Below, one piece after another: positions 15,968 to 25,200 of a stretch of 64,000 nucleotides of DNA. The notes under the pieces were generated by a model. It worked only from the letters and a program-made list of their open reading frames with translations. It was not told the origin of the DNA and made no database searches. The number at the start of each line of letters is the position of its first letter. Within the stretch, counting starts at the first letter, position 1. Both the position numbers and the translations under genes were made by a program. The DNA comes from Pseudomonas umsongensis (lineage in GTDB: Bacteria > Pseudomonadota > Gammaproteobacteria > Pseudomonadales > Pseudomonadaceae): positions 622,501 to 686,500 of the forward strand of contig NZ_NIWU01000003.1 in NCBI RefSeq assembly GCF_002236105.1. The letters are read 5' to 3'.

Positions 15968-17097
15968 GGTGTGCCTGCGGGTGCGGGTGCGAGAACTAGT
16001 GCGGGCGCTGGAGCGTGCAGCACAAAGTTATACTTTTCCTTGAGGCCTATGAATATCTTGTCAAACGTCTTCAAGTTATCGGGCACCACTTCATCAGACT
16101 CGAAATAGTAAACTTTCTTGTGCGAGAGCGTGTTGACGATGGTTGCTACTTCGTCAGCATCCTCGATTCCTATCTGCTTGAGGACATAACCAAACTGTCC
16201 CACCCCGAGGAACGATGCAACGTTTTCCAGGACCTGACGAAGCAGTGCGAAGTGATAGGACTTCACTTCACCTGCAGCGTGCGCCTGCTCCAAAACTTGA
16301 AGAAGGCGGAGGTGGTAGAGAAAGACATCCTTGCGGCAGTTCTCCAGTGAAATTTCACCGCTCTTTGAGCTGAGAGTGCAAACTCGCGCCTTGCCTTTGA
16401 ATTTAGAAGCCTTCTCACCCTTCATCAACCAGTCTGACAATACTGAAAAAAAACCGATGTGATGGGTGGTGATGACGAATTTCCGCTCTTTATAGTGCTC
16501 TTCAATCAAGTCAAAGAGGGTTGAAGCCGTAATAAATATATTGTGGTCGTCCAGGCTTGAAACTGGATCGTCAATAAAGAAGTGGGAAGACTGCTTGTCT
16601 GCCCATCCCTCGACCTCGAAAAGGGCGAGGAAAAAGCACCAAACGAAAATCCTTTCTTCGCCCCGTGAAATTTTGCGCGCTACCTTTGAAATATTGTTTG
16701 GATCTTCCGGGTCGGCGACCTCATCAAAGAACAGCACAGACTTGATCCCATCTTCAGGGTTATCGTGAGGGATGAAGTCAAACCTGTAATCGGGCCGGAA
16801 TCTGTTCAGCTTGTTGCGGATGTCGTCTTCCGAGAGCGAGCTGTGAAAGCGGTTCAAGCTACTCTTTTGAATATCTAGCTGGACGTTTGCCTCACCGTTT
16901 TCAGAATCGTTGTCCCAAGTAAAAAGATCTTCGCTGTAAGCGTTGTAATAGACACCAGCATGAGTGCCATCTTCGCTCTTGGTGGCGTCTTTGAAGGCAA
17001 CGGACAATCTTGTCTTTCCGGTCGCGTTGAAGGCGTAGATGAGCACGATCTGCTCCTTAGCCTCCGCAAGCTCCTTGGCGATTATTGCGTGATTCAT
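15964..17097 (-). CDS. prrC: PrrC-like anticodon nuclease (ABC-type ATPase) embedded in the hsd operon
   Basis: 377 residues. The NTPase part has Walker A AFNATGKTRLS (Lys28), a signature-like ISRGEER (143-149), Walker B FFIDDPVSSLDDHN (about 173-186) and an H-loop TTHH. The C-terminal part has LRQVLENVASF with Arg287 and Glu291, then LSHKKVY with His326. This matches the Arg-x3-Glu and downstream His catalytic triad of E. coli PrrC (Arg320, Glu324, His356), with Glu-to-His spacing of 35 against 32. PrrC (396 residues) cuts tRNA-Lys in the anticodon loop when phage disables the restriction enzyme it is bound to. Here it overlaps hsdS and hsdM by 4 bp each. The C-terminus is an odd Ala-Pro tail. 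An OLD-like ATPase is the main alternative. Confidence 0.78.
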   Translation of the reverse strand: MNHAIIAKELAEAKEQIVLIYAFNATGKTRLSVAFKDATKSEDGTHAGVYYNAYSEDLFTWDNDSENGEANVQLDIQKSSLNRFHSSLSEDDIRNKLNRFRPDYRFDFIPHDNPEDGIKSVLFFDEVADPEDPNNISKVARKISRGEERIFVWCFFLALFEVEGWADKQSSHFFIDDPVSSLDDHNIFITASTLFDLIEEHYKERKFVITTHHIGFFSVLSDWLMKGEKASKFKGKARVCTLSSKSGEISLENCRKDVFLYHLRLLQVLEQAHAAGEVKSYHFALLRQVLENVASFLGVGQFGYVLKQIGIEDADEVATIVNTLSHKKVYYFESDEVVPDNLKTFDKIFIGLKEKYNFVLHAPAPALVLAPAPAGTP

Positions 17098-18392
17098 GCC
17101 ACCTTCTCTTGAGTCGGGAAAAGTTGCTGCATAAGCCCTTTCTTGTGTGACTTAAGGGCTTCGTGCTTTTGGATTTGTGCGGCGATCAGGTCGTCGAGTC
17201 TGGTGAGGCACAAGGCGATGCGTTGTTGTTCGGCTTTGTCTTTCGGAAAGCCGAACGGGAGAGTTCGGATGAGTCCTTGACTCAAACTGCCCTGTCCAGC
17301 AGTGTTGCTCAGTGCTCGAATCTCTTCGTAGCGGCTACACAAATTCAGAAAAGTGAAGTTCGGAATCACGACCTCAGTAGGTAGGATTGCGGCACAGTTC
17401 TGGTTGGTCGACGCTTCGCAGTCGAGTAATGCGACTTTTCCGCGAGTCTTTCCTTGTCCAATCAGCGCGACCAACACTGTATGTTTGGGAAATATCTTCG
17501 CCGAAGAGTTTTTTAAACCTTCATTAGTAATAAATTCTTCCGCGCAGCTAATGACATTGAAATCTACTAGGGATGTTGTTACCCACGGAATTGAGCCATT
17601 CCAATACTCCGGTTTCGAACGCTCTGGCGTCCCCCCTGCCGACGTCTCGAAAATATCTCCAATCGTCTTTATCTCCCACTCTCCGGTTTTTTGAAATTCG
17701 GGGAAACGAAGTCGGGGTCGGGTTTCGCCTTCGCGGAGGAACAACTGCTGCATCAGCGCTTGTTTATAGGTCTTGAGTGCATACACTTTGCGAGCTTGCG
17801 CGGCGATCAGCTCGTCTAGTGAACTTAGGCAGGCAGCGATTTTTTGTTGCTCAGCGGGTGACGATACAGGCAGAGGCATTGCCATAAAGTCGTCGCTTGA
17901 TATGGCCATCCTGTCGTGGCGTGCACCAGTGCTAGATGCGCGTCGCATGTAGGTATGCCAGCCGGTAGTCTTGAAAAAGTGCTCGTAAAATTCGTTCATG
18001 TCGTCTTTGAATTTAAAGACTGTATACAGCGGGGACATTACTCCCGTGCCAATTTTATTCTTTGATATGGGGCCTACGGGCGCTGTTGAAGATGTGCGTG
18101 GGTTGTAGACGTAGCTGCCAAGCTCAACAACAAAATAGCCCTCAAGCTTTCCTTGCGTTGCGATGTCCTTATCAAAAAAATCTCGCTGATCTACTACGCC
18201 AAACTCAGCAGAGTTGGTCAGTACGCGATCAATCTGTTCGTCTCGATTTTTTTGTTTAGCTCGAATCGCCAAACGGTTTAGAGGTACAAAATGCCACCCC
18301 GCCGCCTCCCGAAACTCCGGAAAGCGCAGCTTCGGCACTCGCGCTGGCGTGGTGTCATCCACCGCGCTGTTGGTTGTTGTTTCACTGCTCAT
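17094..18392 (-). CDS. hsdS: Type I restriction-modification specificity subunit S
   Basis: 432 residues from the ATG at 18392. There are two target-recognition halves, each followed by the conserved coiled-coil spacer: EQQKIAACLSSLDELIAAQ then ALKTYKQALMQQLF, and EQQRIALCLTRLDDLIAAQ then ALKSHKKGLMQQLF. The repeated PRLRFPEF and PKLRFPEF starts mark each half. HsdS sets the bipartite DNA sequence recognised by the complex. Its start lies inside the hsdR end (11-bp overlap) and its stop overlaps the PrrC-like start by 4 bp. The recognition sequence cannot be read from the protein by eye. Confidence 0.93.
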   Translation of the reverse strand: MSSETTTNSAVDDTTPARVPKLRFPEFREAAGWHFVPLNRLAIRAKQKNRDEQIDRVLTNSAEFGVVDQRDFFDKDIATQGKLEGYFVVELGSYVYNPRTSSTAPVGPISKNKIGTGVMSPLYTVFKFKDDMNEFYEHFFKTTGWHTYMRRASSTGARHDRMAISSDDFMAMPLPVSSPAEQQKIAACLSSLDELIAAQARKVYALKTYKQALMQQLFLREGETRPRLRFPEFQKTGEWEIKTIGDIFETSAGGTPERSKPEYWNGSIPWVTTSLVDFNVISCAEEFITNEGLKNSSAKIFPKHTVLVALIGQGKTRGKVALLDCEASTNQNCAAILPTEVVIPNFTFLNLCSRYEEIRALSNTAGQGSLSQGLIRTLPFGFPKDKAEQQRIALCLTRLDDLIAAQIQKHEALKSHKKGLMQQLFPTQEKVA

Positions 18393-21300
18393 ACGCACTC
18401 AGTCCTGAAATTTCGCGGCCTTGGGCGCGTTTTATAAGTAAGCCGTGCAGCTCTTTCATCAGCGCCAGTTCGGCCTGGGCGCGTGCTTTCCAACCGAGGT
18501 CGAGTGGCGCCATCAGGTCATTGAGCTGTTCGCCGTCGAAGATCATGCGTTGCAGAATGCCATCCACAAAGTCTTGCAAGGCGGCTGGGGCCAGCTGGTG
18601 TTTGTTTGCAATATCAGCGAGTTCGGCGGCGTCTTTGTGTTGCTTGAAGCGTCTATAGCCGTCACGGATCGCGGTTTCGCTCAGGCCCTCGCCGGCCCTG
18701 AGCGTGGCGATATAGGCTGCAATGTCGTCGCGCTCGTTCATAAACTTGGCATCGGCTTGGATCAAGCCAATAAGCTGATCGCGACTCATCTTTTGCTTGC
18801 TGGGTTCTTGCTGCGAGAAGCGCGACATCAGCCCTACGATGTAGTCATAGTCAATAATGGCAGAAGCGAAGAGCACGAACTCGAAATCGAGTTGATCCAC
18901 TGCGTCGGTTTTGCCATCCGCGTTTTTACCGCTCTTACCTTGTTGGGCTTTGAGGCGCTGGGCCGTTTCCAGATAAGCACCGCGAAAGCCCAGCAGGCTT
19001 TCCTTGGGCAGAATCTGTTCAATGGCGGCGGTGTTGTCTTCGGTGAGGTCGGTGTATTGGTCGAGCTGGGTTTTGAGGCGCTGCACTTCCTTGAAGTGGC
19101 TGATAAAAGCGGCACGGGCATCGTCGCCTTTCAGGTTATGCACGGCCTCCGGTGCGCAGGCCACGCCTTGTGATTGCATAAAATCATCTAGATTTTGTAC
19201 GGCAGCCTGTAGTTTTTCAATCACCACGGGGGCTTTGTCCACCAGCCAAATTTCGCGGGCCTGTGGGCCGGAATTTTCACCAGAAAATAGGCTGACGGCT
19301 GCATCCACGGCGTCTTGCTGATGGCGGAAGTCGAGGATATTGCCGAACGGTTTTATCCCAGTAGGGCCCTTGTCTGGTGCCTGAGCACAACTGAGCACAC
19401 GGTTGGTACGCGAGAAGGCCTGGATCAAACCGTGGTACTTGAGGTTTTTATCCACGTAGAGGGTGTTCAGGTATTTGGAGTCGAATCCGGTTAGCAGCAT
19501 ATCGACCACGATGGTGATGTCGATTTTCTGCGCATGCGGGTGGTCGGCATTTGGCCATTGTTGGTCTTTAATACGCTTTTGCACATCTTGGTAGTAGAGG
19601 TCGAACTCGCTGATGCCGTGGTTGGTGCCGTAGCAGCTGTTGTAGTCGGCCAAGATGGATTTCAGCGCCGCTTTTTTGCCTTCTGGATCTTCTTCGTTGT
19701 CCTGCTTTTCTTGCGGCAGGTCTTCCTGAATTTGTTTGACGTCCGCATTGCCTTCGGCAGGCGGCGAGAATACGCATGCAATATTCAGCGACTGGTAGTC
19801 AGAGTCGGCCAGTTGTTTGGCGTGTTGCAGTTCGGCAAACAGGCTATGGTATTCGATGGCGTCGTTGATGCTGGCTGTCGCCAAAATGGCATTGAAACGG
19901 CGCTGCGCGGTGGCCATGTCGTGTTTGGCGAGAATGGCTTCTACCACGGCTCGCTTGGCTAAGCCTTCCCCAGGCTTGGGTGTTTTCTTGCCTTCTGGTT
20001 TGAAGTAATCGATATGGAAGCGCAGCACGTTGGCGTCTTCAATCGCGTGGGTAATGGTGTAAGCGTGTAGCTGCTTTTGGAACAGCTCATCCGTGGTTTG
20101 GTAAGACGCCTGCTGGTCTTCCACTTTTACCCGTGAGGCGTTCTCTTCAAAAATGGGCGTGCCGGTAAAGCCAAACAGCTGGGCCTTGGGGAAGAATTCT
20201 TTGATGGCTTTGTGGTTATCCCCAAACTGGGAGCGGTGGCATTCATCGAAGATAAACACAATGCGTTTGTCGCGCAGTGGGGCCAACAGCTCTTTGTAGG
20301 TGGGCTGGTCGTTGCGTTGGCGCTGCTTGTTGCGTTTGCTGCTTTCATCCAGGGCGAGGCCGAGCTTCTGGATGGTGGTGACGATGACTTTATCGGCGTA
20401 GTCCTCGGACAGCAGCCTACGCACCAGTGCAGCGGTGTTAGTGTTTTCTTCGACGCAGCCTTCCTGGAACTTGTTGAATTCCTCACGGGTTTGGCGGTCG
20501 AGGTCTTTGCGGTCCACCACAAAGAGGCATTTCTCGATCTCCGGGTTGTCCTTGAGCAAGGTGGACGCTTTGAAAGATGTGAGTGTTTTGCCGCTACCGG
20601 TGGTGTGCCAGATATAGCCGTTGCCACAGTTTTGTTCGATGCAGTCGACAATGGCTTTGACGGCATAGACCTGATACGGGCGCATCATCATGAGCTTCTG
20701 CTCGCTCGCTATCAGCACCATGTAGCGGCTGATTGTTTGGCCAAGCGTGCATTTGACGAGGAAGGTCTCGGCGAAGCGGTCGAGGTAGGTAATCTTTTTA
20801 TTCGCCTCGTCAGCAAACTGATAGATGGGCAGGAATCGCTCATCGGCGTTGAACGAGAAGTGACGGGCGTTATTGTTGGCAAAGTAGTAAGTGTTGTCGC
20901 GGTTGCTGACGATGAACATCTGCAGGAAGCAAAGCAAGGTTTTGGTGTAGCCGTTGCCGGGGTCGTTTTTGTATTCGACGATTTGTTCCATGGCGCGGCG
21001 GGGATTAATACCCAGCGTTTTCAACTCAACTTGAACGCACGGCACACCGTTGATGAGGATGAGCACATCGAAACGGTGGTGGCTGTTGTCGGTATTGATG
21101 CGGAGCTGATTGACCACCTCGAAGGTGTTTTTGCACCAGTCTTTGATATTGACCAGTGTGTAGTTCAGCGGCGTGCCGTCTTCGCGGGTGAAGGCGTTAC
21201 GCTCGCGCAGGGTACGCGCCGCAGCAAACACATCAGGGGTAACGATCTCGTCGAGCAGGCGAGAAAATTCGCCATCAGTGAGGCAAACGCGGTTGAGGGC

Positions 21301-21420
21301 ATCGAATTTCTCGCGAAAGTTGCGCTCTAGCGAGGCGCGGTCTCTGATGTCTGGGCGGTAGCTGTATTTGAGCTCAATCAGCTTGTCGATAAAGCCCTGT
21401 TCGATTATTTGCTCACTCAT
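18382..21420 (-). CDS. hsdR: Type I restriction enzyme endonuclease/translocase subunit R
   Basis: 1012 residues from ATG 21420 (MSEQIIEQGFIDKL), the typical family start; an upstream ATG at 21462 is in frame but unlikely. An N-terminal PD-(D/E)xK nuclease motif is seen in RFDVLILINGVPCVQVELKT. The superfamily 2 motor has Walker A TTGSGKTLTSFKA and the DECHRSQFG (DEAD-type) box. HsdR translocates and cuts DNA lacking methylation. It is the first gene of the reverse-strand operon hsdR-hsdS-prrC-hsdM. In the E. coli prr locus hsdR is last, so the order here differs. Confidence 0.95.
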   Translation of the reverse strand: MSEQIIEQGFIDKLIELKYSYRPDIRDRASLERNFREKFDALNRVCLTDGEFSRLLDEIVTPDVFAAARTLRERNAFTREDGTPLNYTLVNIKDWCKNTFEVVNQLRINTDNSHHRFDVLILINGVPCVQVELKTLGINPRRAMEQIVEYKNDPGNGYTKTLLCFLQMFIVSNRDNTYYFANNNARHFSFNADERFLPIYQFADEANKKITYLDRFAETFLVKCTLGQTISRYMVLIASEQKLMMMRPYQVYAVKAIVDCIEQNCGNGYIWHTTGSGKTLTSFKASTLLKDNPEIEKCLFVVDRKDLDRQTREEFNKFQEGCVEENTNTAALVRRLLSEDYADKVIVTTIQKLGLALDESSKRNKQRQRNDQPTYKELLAPLRDKRIVFIFDECHRSQFGDNHKAIKEFFPKAQLFGFTGTPIFEENASRVKVEDQQASYQTTDELFQKQLHAYTITHAIEDANVLRFHIDYFKPEGKKTPKPGEGLAKRAVVEAILAKHDMATAQRRFNAILATASINDAIEYHSLFAELQHAKQLADSDYQSLNIACVFSPPAEGNADVKQIQEDLPQEKQDNEEDPEGKKAALKSILADYNSCYGTNHGISEFDLYYQDVQKRIKDQQWPNADHPHAQKIDITIVVDMLLTGFDSKYLNTLYVDKNLKYHGLIQAFSRTNRVLSCAQAPDKGPTGIKPFGNILDFRHQQDAVDAAVSLFSGENSGPQAREIWLVDKAPVVIEKLQAAVQNLDDFMQSQGVACAPEAVHNLKGDDARAAFISHFKEVQRLKTQLDQYTDLTEDNTAAIEQILPKESLLGFRGAYLETAQRLKAQQGKSGKNADGKTDAVDQLDFEFVLFASAIIDYDYIVGLMSRFSQQEPSKQKMSRDQLIGLIQADAKFMNERDDIAAYIATLRAGEGLSETAIRDGYRRFKQHKDAAELADIANKHQLAPAALQDFVDGILQRMIFDGEQLNDLMAPLDLGWKARAQAELALMKELHGLLIKRAQGREISGLSAYEQ

Positions 21421-22060
21421 TGATGATGCTCTGCGATCTTCATATGGCCCGTAGTAAAACATGACTATTGTGAATCGCCACGTGTTAGCTGGAAAAGGTC
21501 TGCGTTCGTAGTTCTTAGGATTAATCGAGCTGCGCGATACCCATCATTTCTTTTTGCGGTTGCCGCGATTGCTGCCGATGGGACTCGCTGTGCTCAGTAC
21601 ATCCTACGGCGTACGTTTACCCCAAGCCCTGCTCACGCTGCGTTTTGATGCTGAATCCCTTGGCGCTCGGCCAGGGCTGTGTGGCATTTGTCCTAGTCGC
21701 CGTCGATTAGCCCTAACAGGGGGGGGTATCGCGACTCAGGCAGTGATTAAGCACATCTTTGTTGCGGGCGGCGACTGTCCAATCCTGGCCGGTTGCTGTC
21801 AGTCGTGACTGGAAGAAATTTGGCAGCTATTGCTACCTGAGTCGCCCGCCACCATCGATTCAGTCCAGGCCGTGCCGGTCTATCCGCCCGCTGAACGTGT
21901 CGGCGCGACGGTGAATGGGCCGACGGAGGCGGTAAAGCAGCTGGGGCGTTATCTGTTTGTTGCTATGGGCAATATTTGCCGACAAATGCGCTAGCCGCAG
22001 GTCCGATTTGATCGCGCAAGACCATCCGGCCAGGCCCTTGAGATGGGATTTTTACGCTGA

Positions 22061-22083
22061 ATGCTTACAAAGTGCTTACAAAA
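22061..22083 (+). repeat. Tandem TGCTTACAAA pair, candidate integrase arm site (right)
   Basis: TGCTTACAAAG directly followed by TGCTTACAAAA; 22061-22082 match 8584-8605 exactly, in the same orientation. It lies 55 bp inside the right attachment repeat. Confidence 0.55.
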
Positions 22084-22093
22084 GCGTCACAAA

Positions 22094-22122
22094 CAAAAAA
22101 GGCCAACCGTAATGGTTGACCT
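22094..22122 (-). terminator. Rho-independent terminator downstream of the tRNA
   Basis: On the reverse strand AGGTCAACC-ATTAC-GGTTGGCCT is followed by a T-run. It is inside the island, about 16 bp from the tRNA 3' end, and so would replace the terminator displaced by the insertion. Confidence 0.75.
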
Positions 22123-22137
22123 AACTTGTTGATTTAA

Positions 22138-22187
22138 TTGGTGGGCCCACACGGACTTGAACCGTGGACCAAAGGATTATGAGTCCT
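22138..22187. repeat. Island attachment site, right copy (inside the intact tRNA)
   Basis: Identical over 50 bp to 8417-8466; it covers the tRNA from its nucleotide 29 to the CCA end plus one flanking base. The bases outside the repeat differ on both sides. Confidence 0.95.
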
Positions 22188-22215
22188 CTGCTCTAACCAA
22201 CTGAGCTATAGGCCC
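22139..22215 (-). tRNA. tRNA with anticodon CAT, probably tRNA-Ile2 (lysidine type)
   Basis: 77 nt with encoded CCA. The acceptor stem pairs GGGCCTA with TGGGCCC (one T-G pair). The D-arm is GCTCAGTTGGTTAGAGC, the anticodon loop CTCATAA and the T-arm CCACGGTTCAAGTCCGTGT. CAT could mean elongator Met or Ile2. The consecutive C4-G69 and C5-G68 pairs are features reported for TilS recognition of tRNA-Ile2, which favours Ile2 read as lysidine-AU. It is the integration target of the island. Confidence 0.9.
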
Positions 22216-22228
22216 CATTGGTCGCGGA

Positions 22229-25200
22229 TTATAGCGATGGTTTCGCGGCTGTGCTATCCGAAAAATCCATTACTGCTGTACGAAGAAACGTCGCGGCGAA
22301 TTCGTCAGGGGGCAGGGGCAGGCTGACGATGTAGCCTTGGATCTGCTCACAGCCTTCGGCAGCCAGGAATTGCTGCTGCGCCTGGGTTTCGACGCCTTCG
22401 GCGATGACCGTGAATTGCATGCTTCGACCGAGCGCGATAATGGCGCGCACGATAGCGGCGTCGTGGGGGTCGTCCGGCAAGCCGCGGACGAAGGACTGGT
22501 CGATCTTGAGTATGTCCAGCGGCAGGCGCTTGAGGTAACTCAGCGAGGAGTACCCGGTGCCGAAGTCGTCGATCGCCAATTGCACACCCAGATGCTTGAG
22601 TTGGTGCAGCACGGCGAGCGCTTCTTCGGCCTGGCTCATGATGAAGTTTTCGGTGATCTCCAGTTGCAGGCAACCGGGATTGAGGCGGTTGTCCTTGAGC
22701 AGTTGTTCGATTCGCCCCAAAAGATTCGGTTGGCGCAGCTGGGCACCGGCGAGGTTGACCGACAGTGGGCCGAGGCCTTCGTACATCTGGTTCCATTCGA
22801 ACATCTGCCGGCAGGCGGTCTCGAGTACCCAGTCGCCTATCTGCAGGATCATGCCGTTTTCTTCGGCAAGTGAGATGAAGTGTTCGGGCGGCACTTCGCC
22901 GAAGGTCGGATGACGCCAGCGAATCAGCGCTTCGGCCCCCACCAGGCGATAGTCGTCGAGGCTGATCTTGGGTTGGTAGCACAGGTGCAGTTCATTGCGC
23001 TCGATGGCGCGTCGCAGTTCGTGCTCCAGCGCCACACGCTCGCTGGCTTGAGCGGTGAGGTCGCAGGTATAGCTTTCTACGCGGTTACGGCCTTTGGCCT
23101 TGGAGCGGTACATCGCTGCGTCGGCGTTTTTGATCAGCGTGGCTACGTCACTGCCATCCTTGGGGTAGAGGCTGGTGCCGATGCTGGAGCTGATGAAAAA
23201 CTCATGCTCACCCGCCTGGAACGGCGCGGTAAAGCAATTGAGCAGCTTGGTGGCGATGTTGTCGGCGTCGCTGGGTTGCTGCAGGCCCGGGAGCAGGATG
23301 ATGAATTCGTCGCCGCCCAGGCGCGCGACAGTGTCGATGTCTCGCAACTGCTCCTTGAGACGCACGGCAATCCCCTTGAGCAAAAGATCGCCGACCGGGT
23401 GACCGAGGCTGTCATTGATGTGTTTGAAACGGTCCAGATCCAGGAACAGCACTGCGCCCTGACCGCCGTTTTCCTTCTGGTGATTCAGCGCGTTGAGCAG
23501 GCGACTTTCGAACAACGTGCGGTTTGGCAGACCGGTCAGCGGGTCGTGGTGAGCCTGGTAGTCCAGTTTGGCCTGGGCGTGCTTGAGGCTGGAGATGTCG
23601 GCGAACACAGCCACGAAGTGCGTGATGAAGTTGTTACGATTTCGTACGGCGCTAATGGTCAACCAGCTGGGATAGAGTTCGCCATTTTTGCGTCGGTTGG
23701 AAATCTCGCCTTGCCAATGACCTTCGTCGGTCAGTTGATGCCACATGGCCGCGTAGAACGCACTGTCATGCAGGCCCGAGGCAAGCAGGCGCGGGGTGTG
23801 CCCCAGTGCTTCGCTTTCGCTGTAGCCGGTGATTTCGGTAAAGGCGCGGTTGACCGCACTGATGTGCTGCTGGGTATCGGTGATCAACACGCCCTCTGCG
23901 GTGCTCTCGAATACCGTCGCGGCCTGCTGCAGTTTTTCCTGCATCAGGTGGCGTTCGGTGATGTCCCGGGCGATGGTCAGCATGCAGTCGTCGTCACCGA
24001 TCGGTAGCGGACGGCTGGAGACTTCGCAGAGGCGGATCTGCCCATCGCTGCGGCGGATATGGCAGCTGAAATCGCGGACGAAACCATCCCGGTGCAACAG
24101 GTCGAGCATTTGTTTGCGCTCGTTGAGGTTGACCCAGATCCCCAGGTCAAGGGCTGAGCGATCCACCGACATCGCGCTGTTGAAGCCGGTAATGCGGCTG
24201 AACCCCTCGTTGACCTCCAACAGCAGGCCATCGCTCTGGCGCGACAGCAGCAAGCCGTCGGGGGAGGCGTGGAAGGCCTTGGCGAACTTTTCTTCGGAGG
24301 TTTGCAGTTGTTGCTGGGTTTCCTTGAGCTGGGTGATGTCTCGCACCACGACGACCAGCGCCGGGGTGGTATCGAGGTCGAAGGGCTCGGCCGAGATCAG
24401 GCCGGTGAACACCTGGCCATTGCTGCGACGAAAGGGCATCTCCAGGTTTCGAATGCTGCCGGCCTGCAAGCGCTGCAGCAGCCCGGGCCCGACACCCGGA
24501 ATACCCCAGATGTTCAAGTCGGTGGCAGTCTGGCCGATTACGTCTTCGGCCTTTAGGCCGATCTGTTCTTCGAACGCATCGTTGACCTCCAGCAGGCAAC
24601 CGTCACTCAGGCGTGCGATCACCAGGATGTCTGGGCACTGCTGGAACACCGAGGCAAACTTCTGTTCAGACAAGCGCAGTGCTTCTTCGGTGCGTTTGGT
24701 CTCGCTGATGTCGATCATCAAGCCGCGCATCACCGGCTCATGACCGTGTTCGATCAGGCTGACGATGTCGCGGACCCAGATGCAACGACCGTCAGCGGTG
24801 ATGACCCGGTAATCGAGAGTGTGGTCACGCCCGGCCAACACTTCGTGGTCGCAGAAACTCTGCGCGCGGGTGAGGTCGGCGGGGTGGATGATGTTGCGCC
24901 AGAAGCCTGGGATCAGCCAATGCGACAAGGGGTAACCGAGCAGGTCTTCGGCGTGGGGCGACACGTAGCTGTAGGTGAAGTCGCTCATCCGCGCTTCCCA
25001 GGCGATGGCCGAAAGGCTTTCCACCAGCCCGCGGTAGTGGTATTCGCTGCTGCGCAGTTCCTGCTCCAGGTTGACCCTGCGGGCGATTTCCGAGCTCAAG
25101 CGGCGGTTGACGCGGATCACGGCGGCGAGCACGGCGATCAGTAAAAGTAGCCCAGGCAAGCCGTAGACCAATAGATCGGACCAGAATGTTCGATGATCCA

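Larger units (their letters stand above)
21421..22138. other. Gap between hsdR and the island's right end
   Basis: About 700 bp with no supported gene. The left part should hold the hsdR promoter. The rest reads in short broken frames that look like decayed coding DNA of unknown origin. The right part holds the TGCTTACAAAG pair (22062-22083) and the terminator (22094-22122). Confidence 0.5.
8417..22187. mobile_element. Integrative genomic island in tRNA(CAT), about 13.8 kb
   Basis: It is bounded by the 50-bp perfect direct repeat. The content is typical of an island: integrase at the left end, AlpA-like regulator, phage replication remnants, a second recombinase and a type I restriction-modification operon with an anticodon-nuclease-like gene. 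The flanking genes (gcd, M41-like; rmcA, rpoD) are core Pseudomonas genes. No conjugation or capsid genes are seen, so it would need help to move between cells. Whether it still excises cannot be told from the sequence. Confidence 0.92.

Noticed and set aside
21554..21808. 84-codon plus-strand frame near the right island end
   Set aside because: Broken surroundings, no ribosome site and no family resemblance; treated as decayed DNA.
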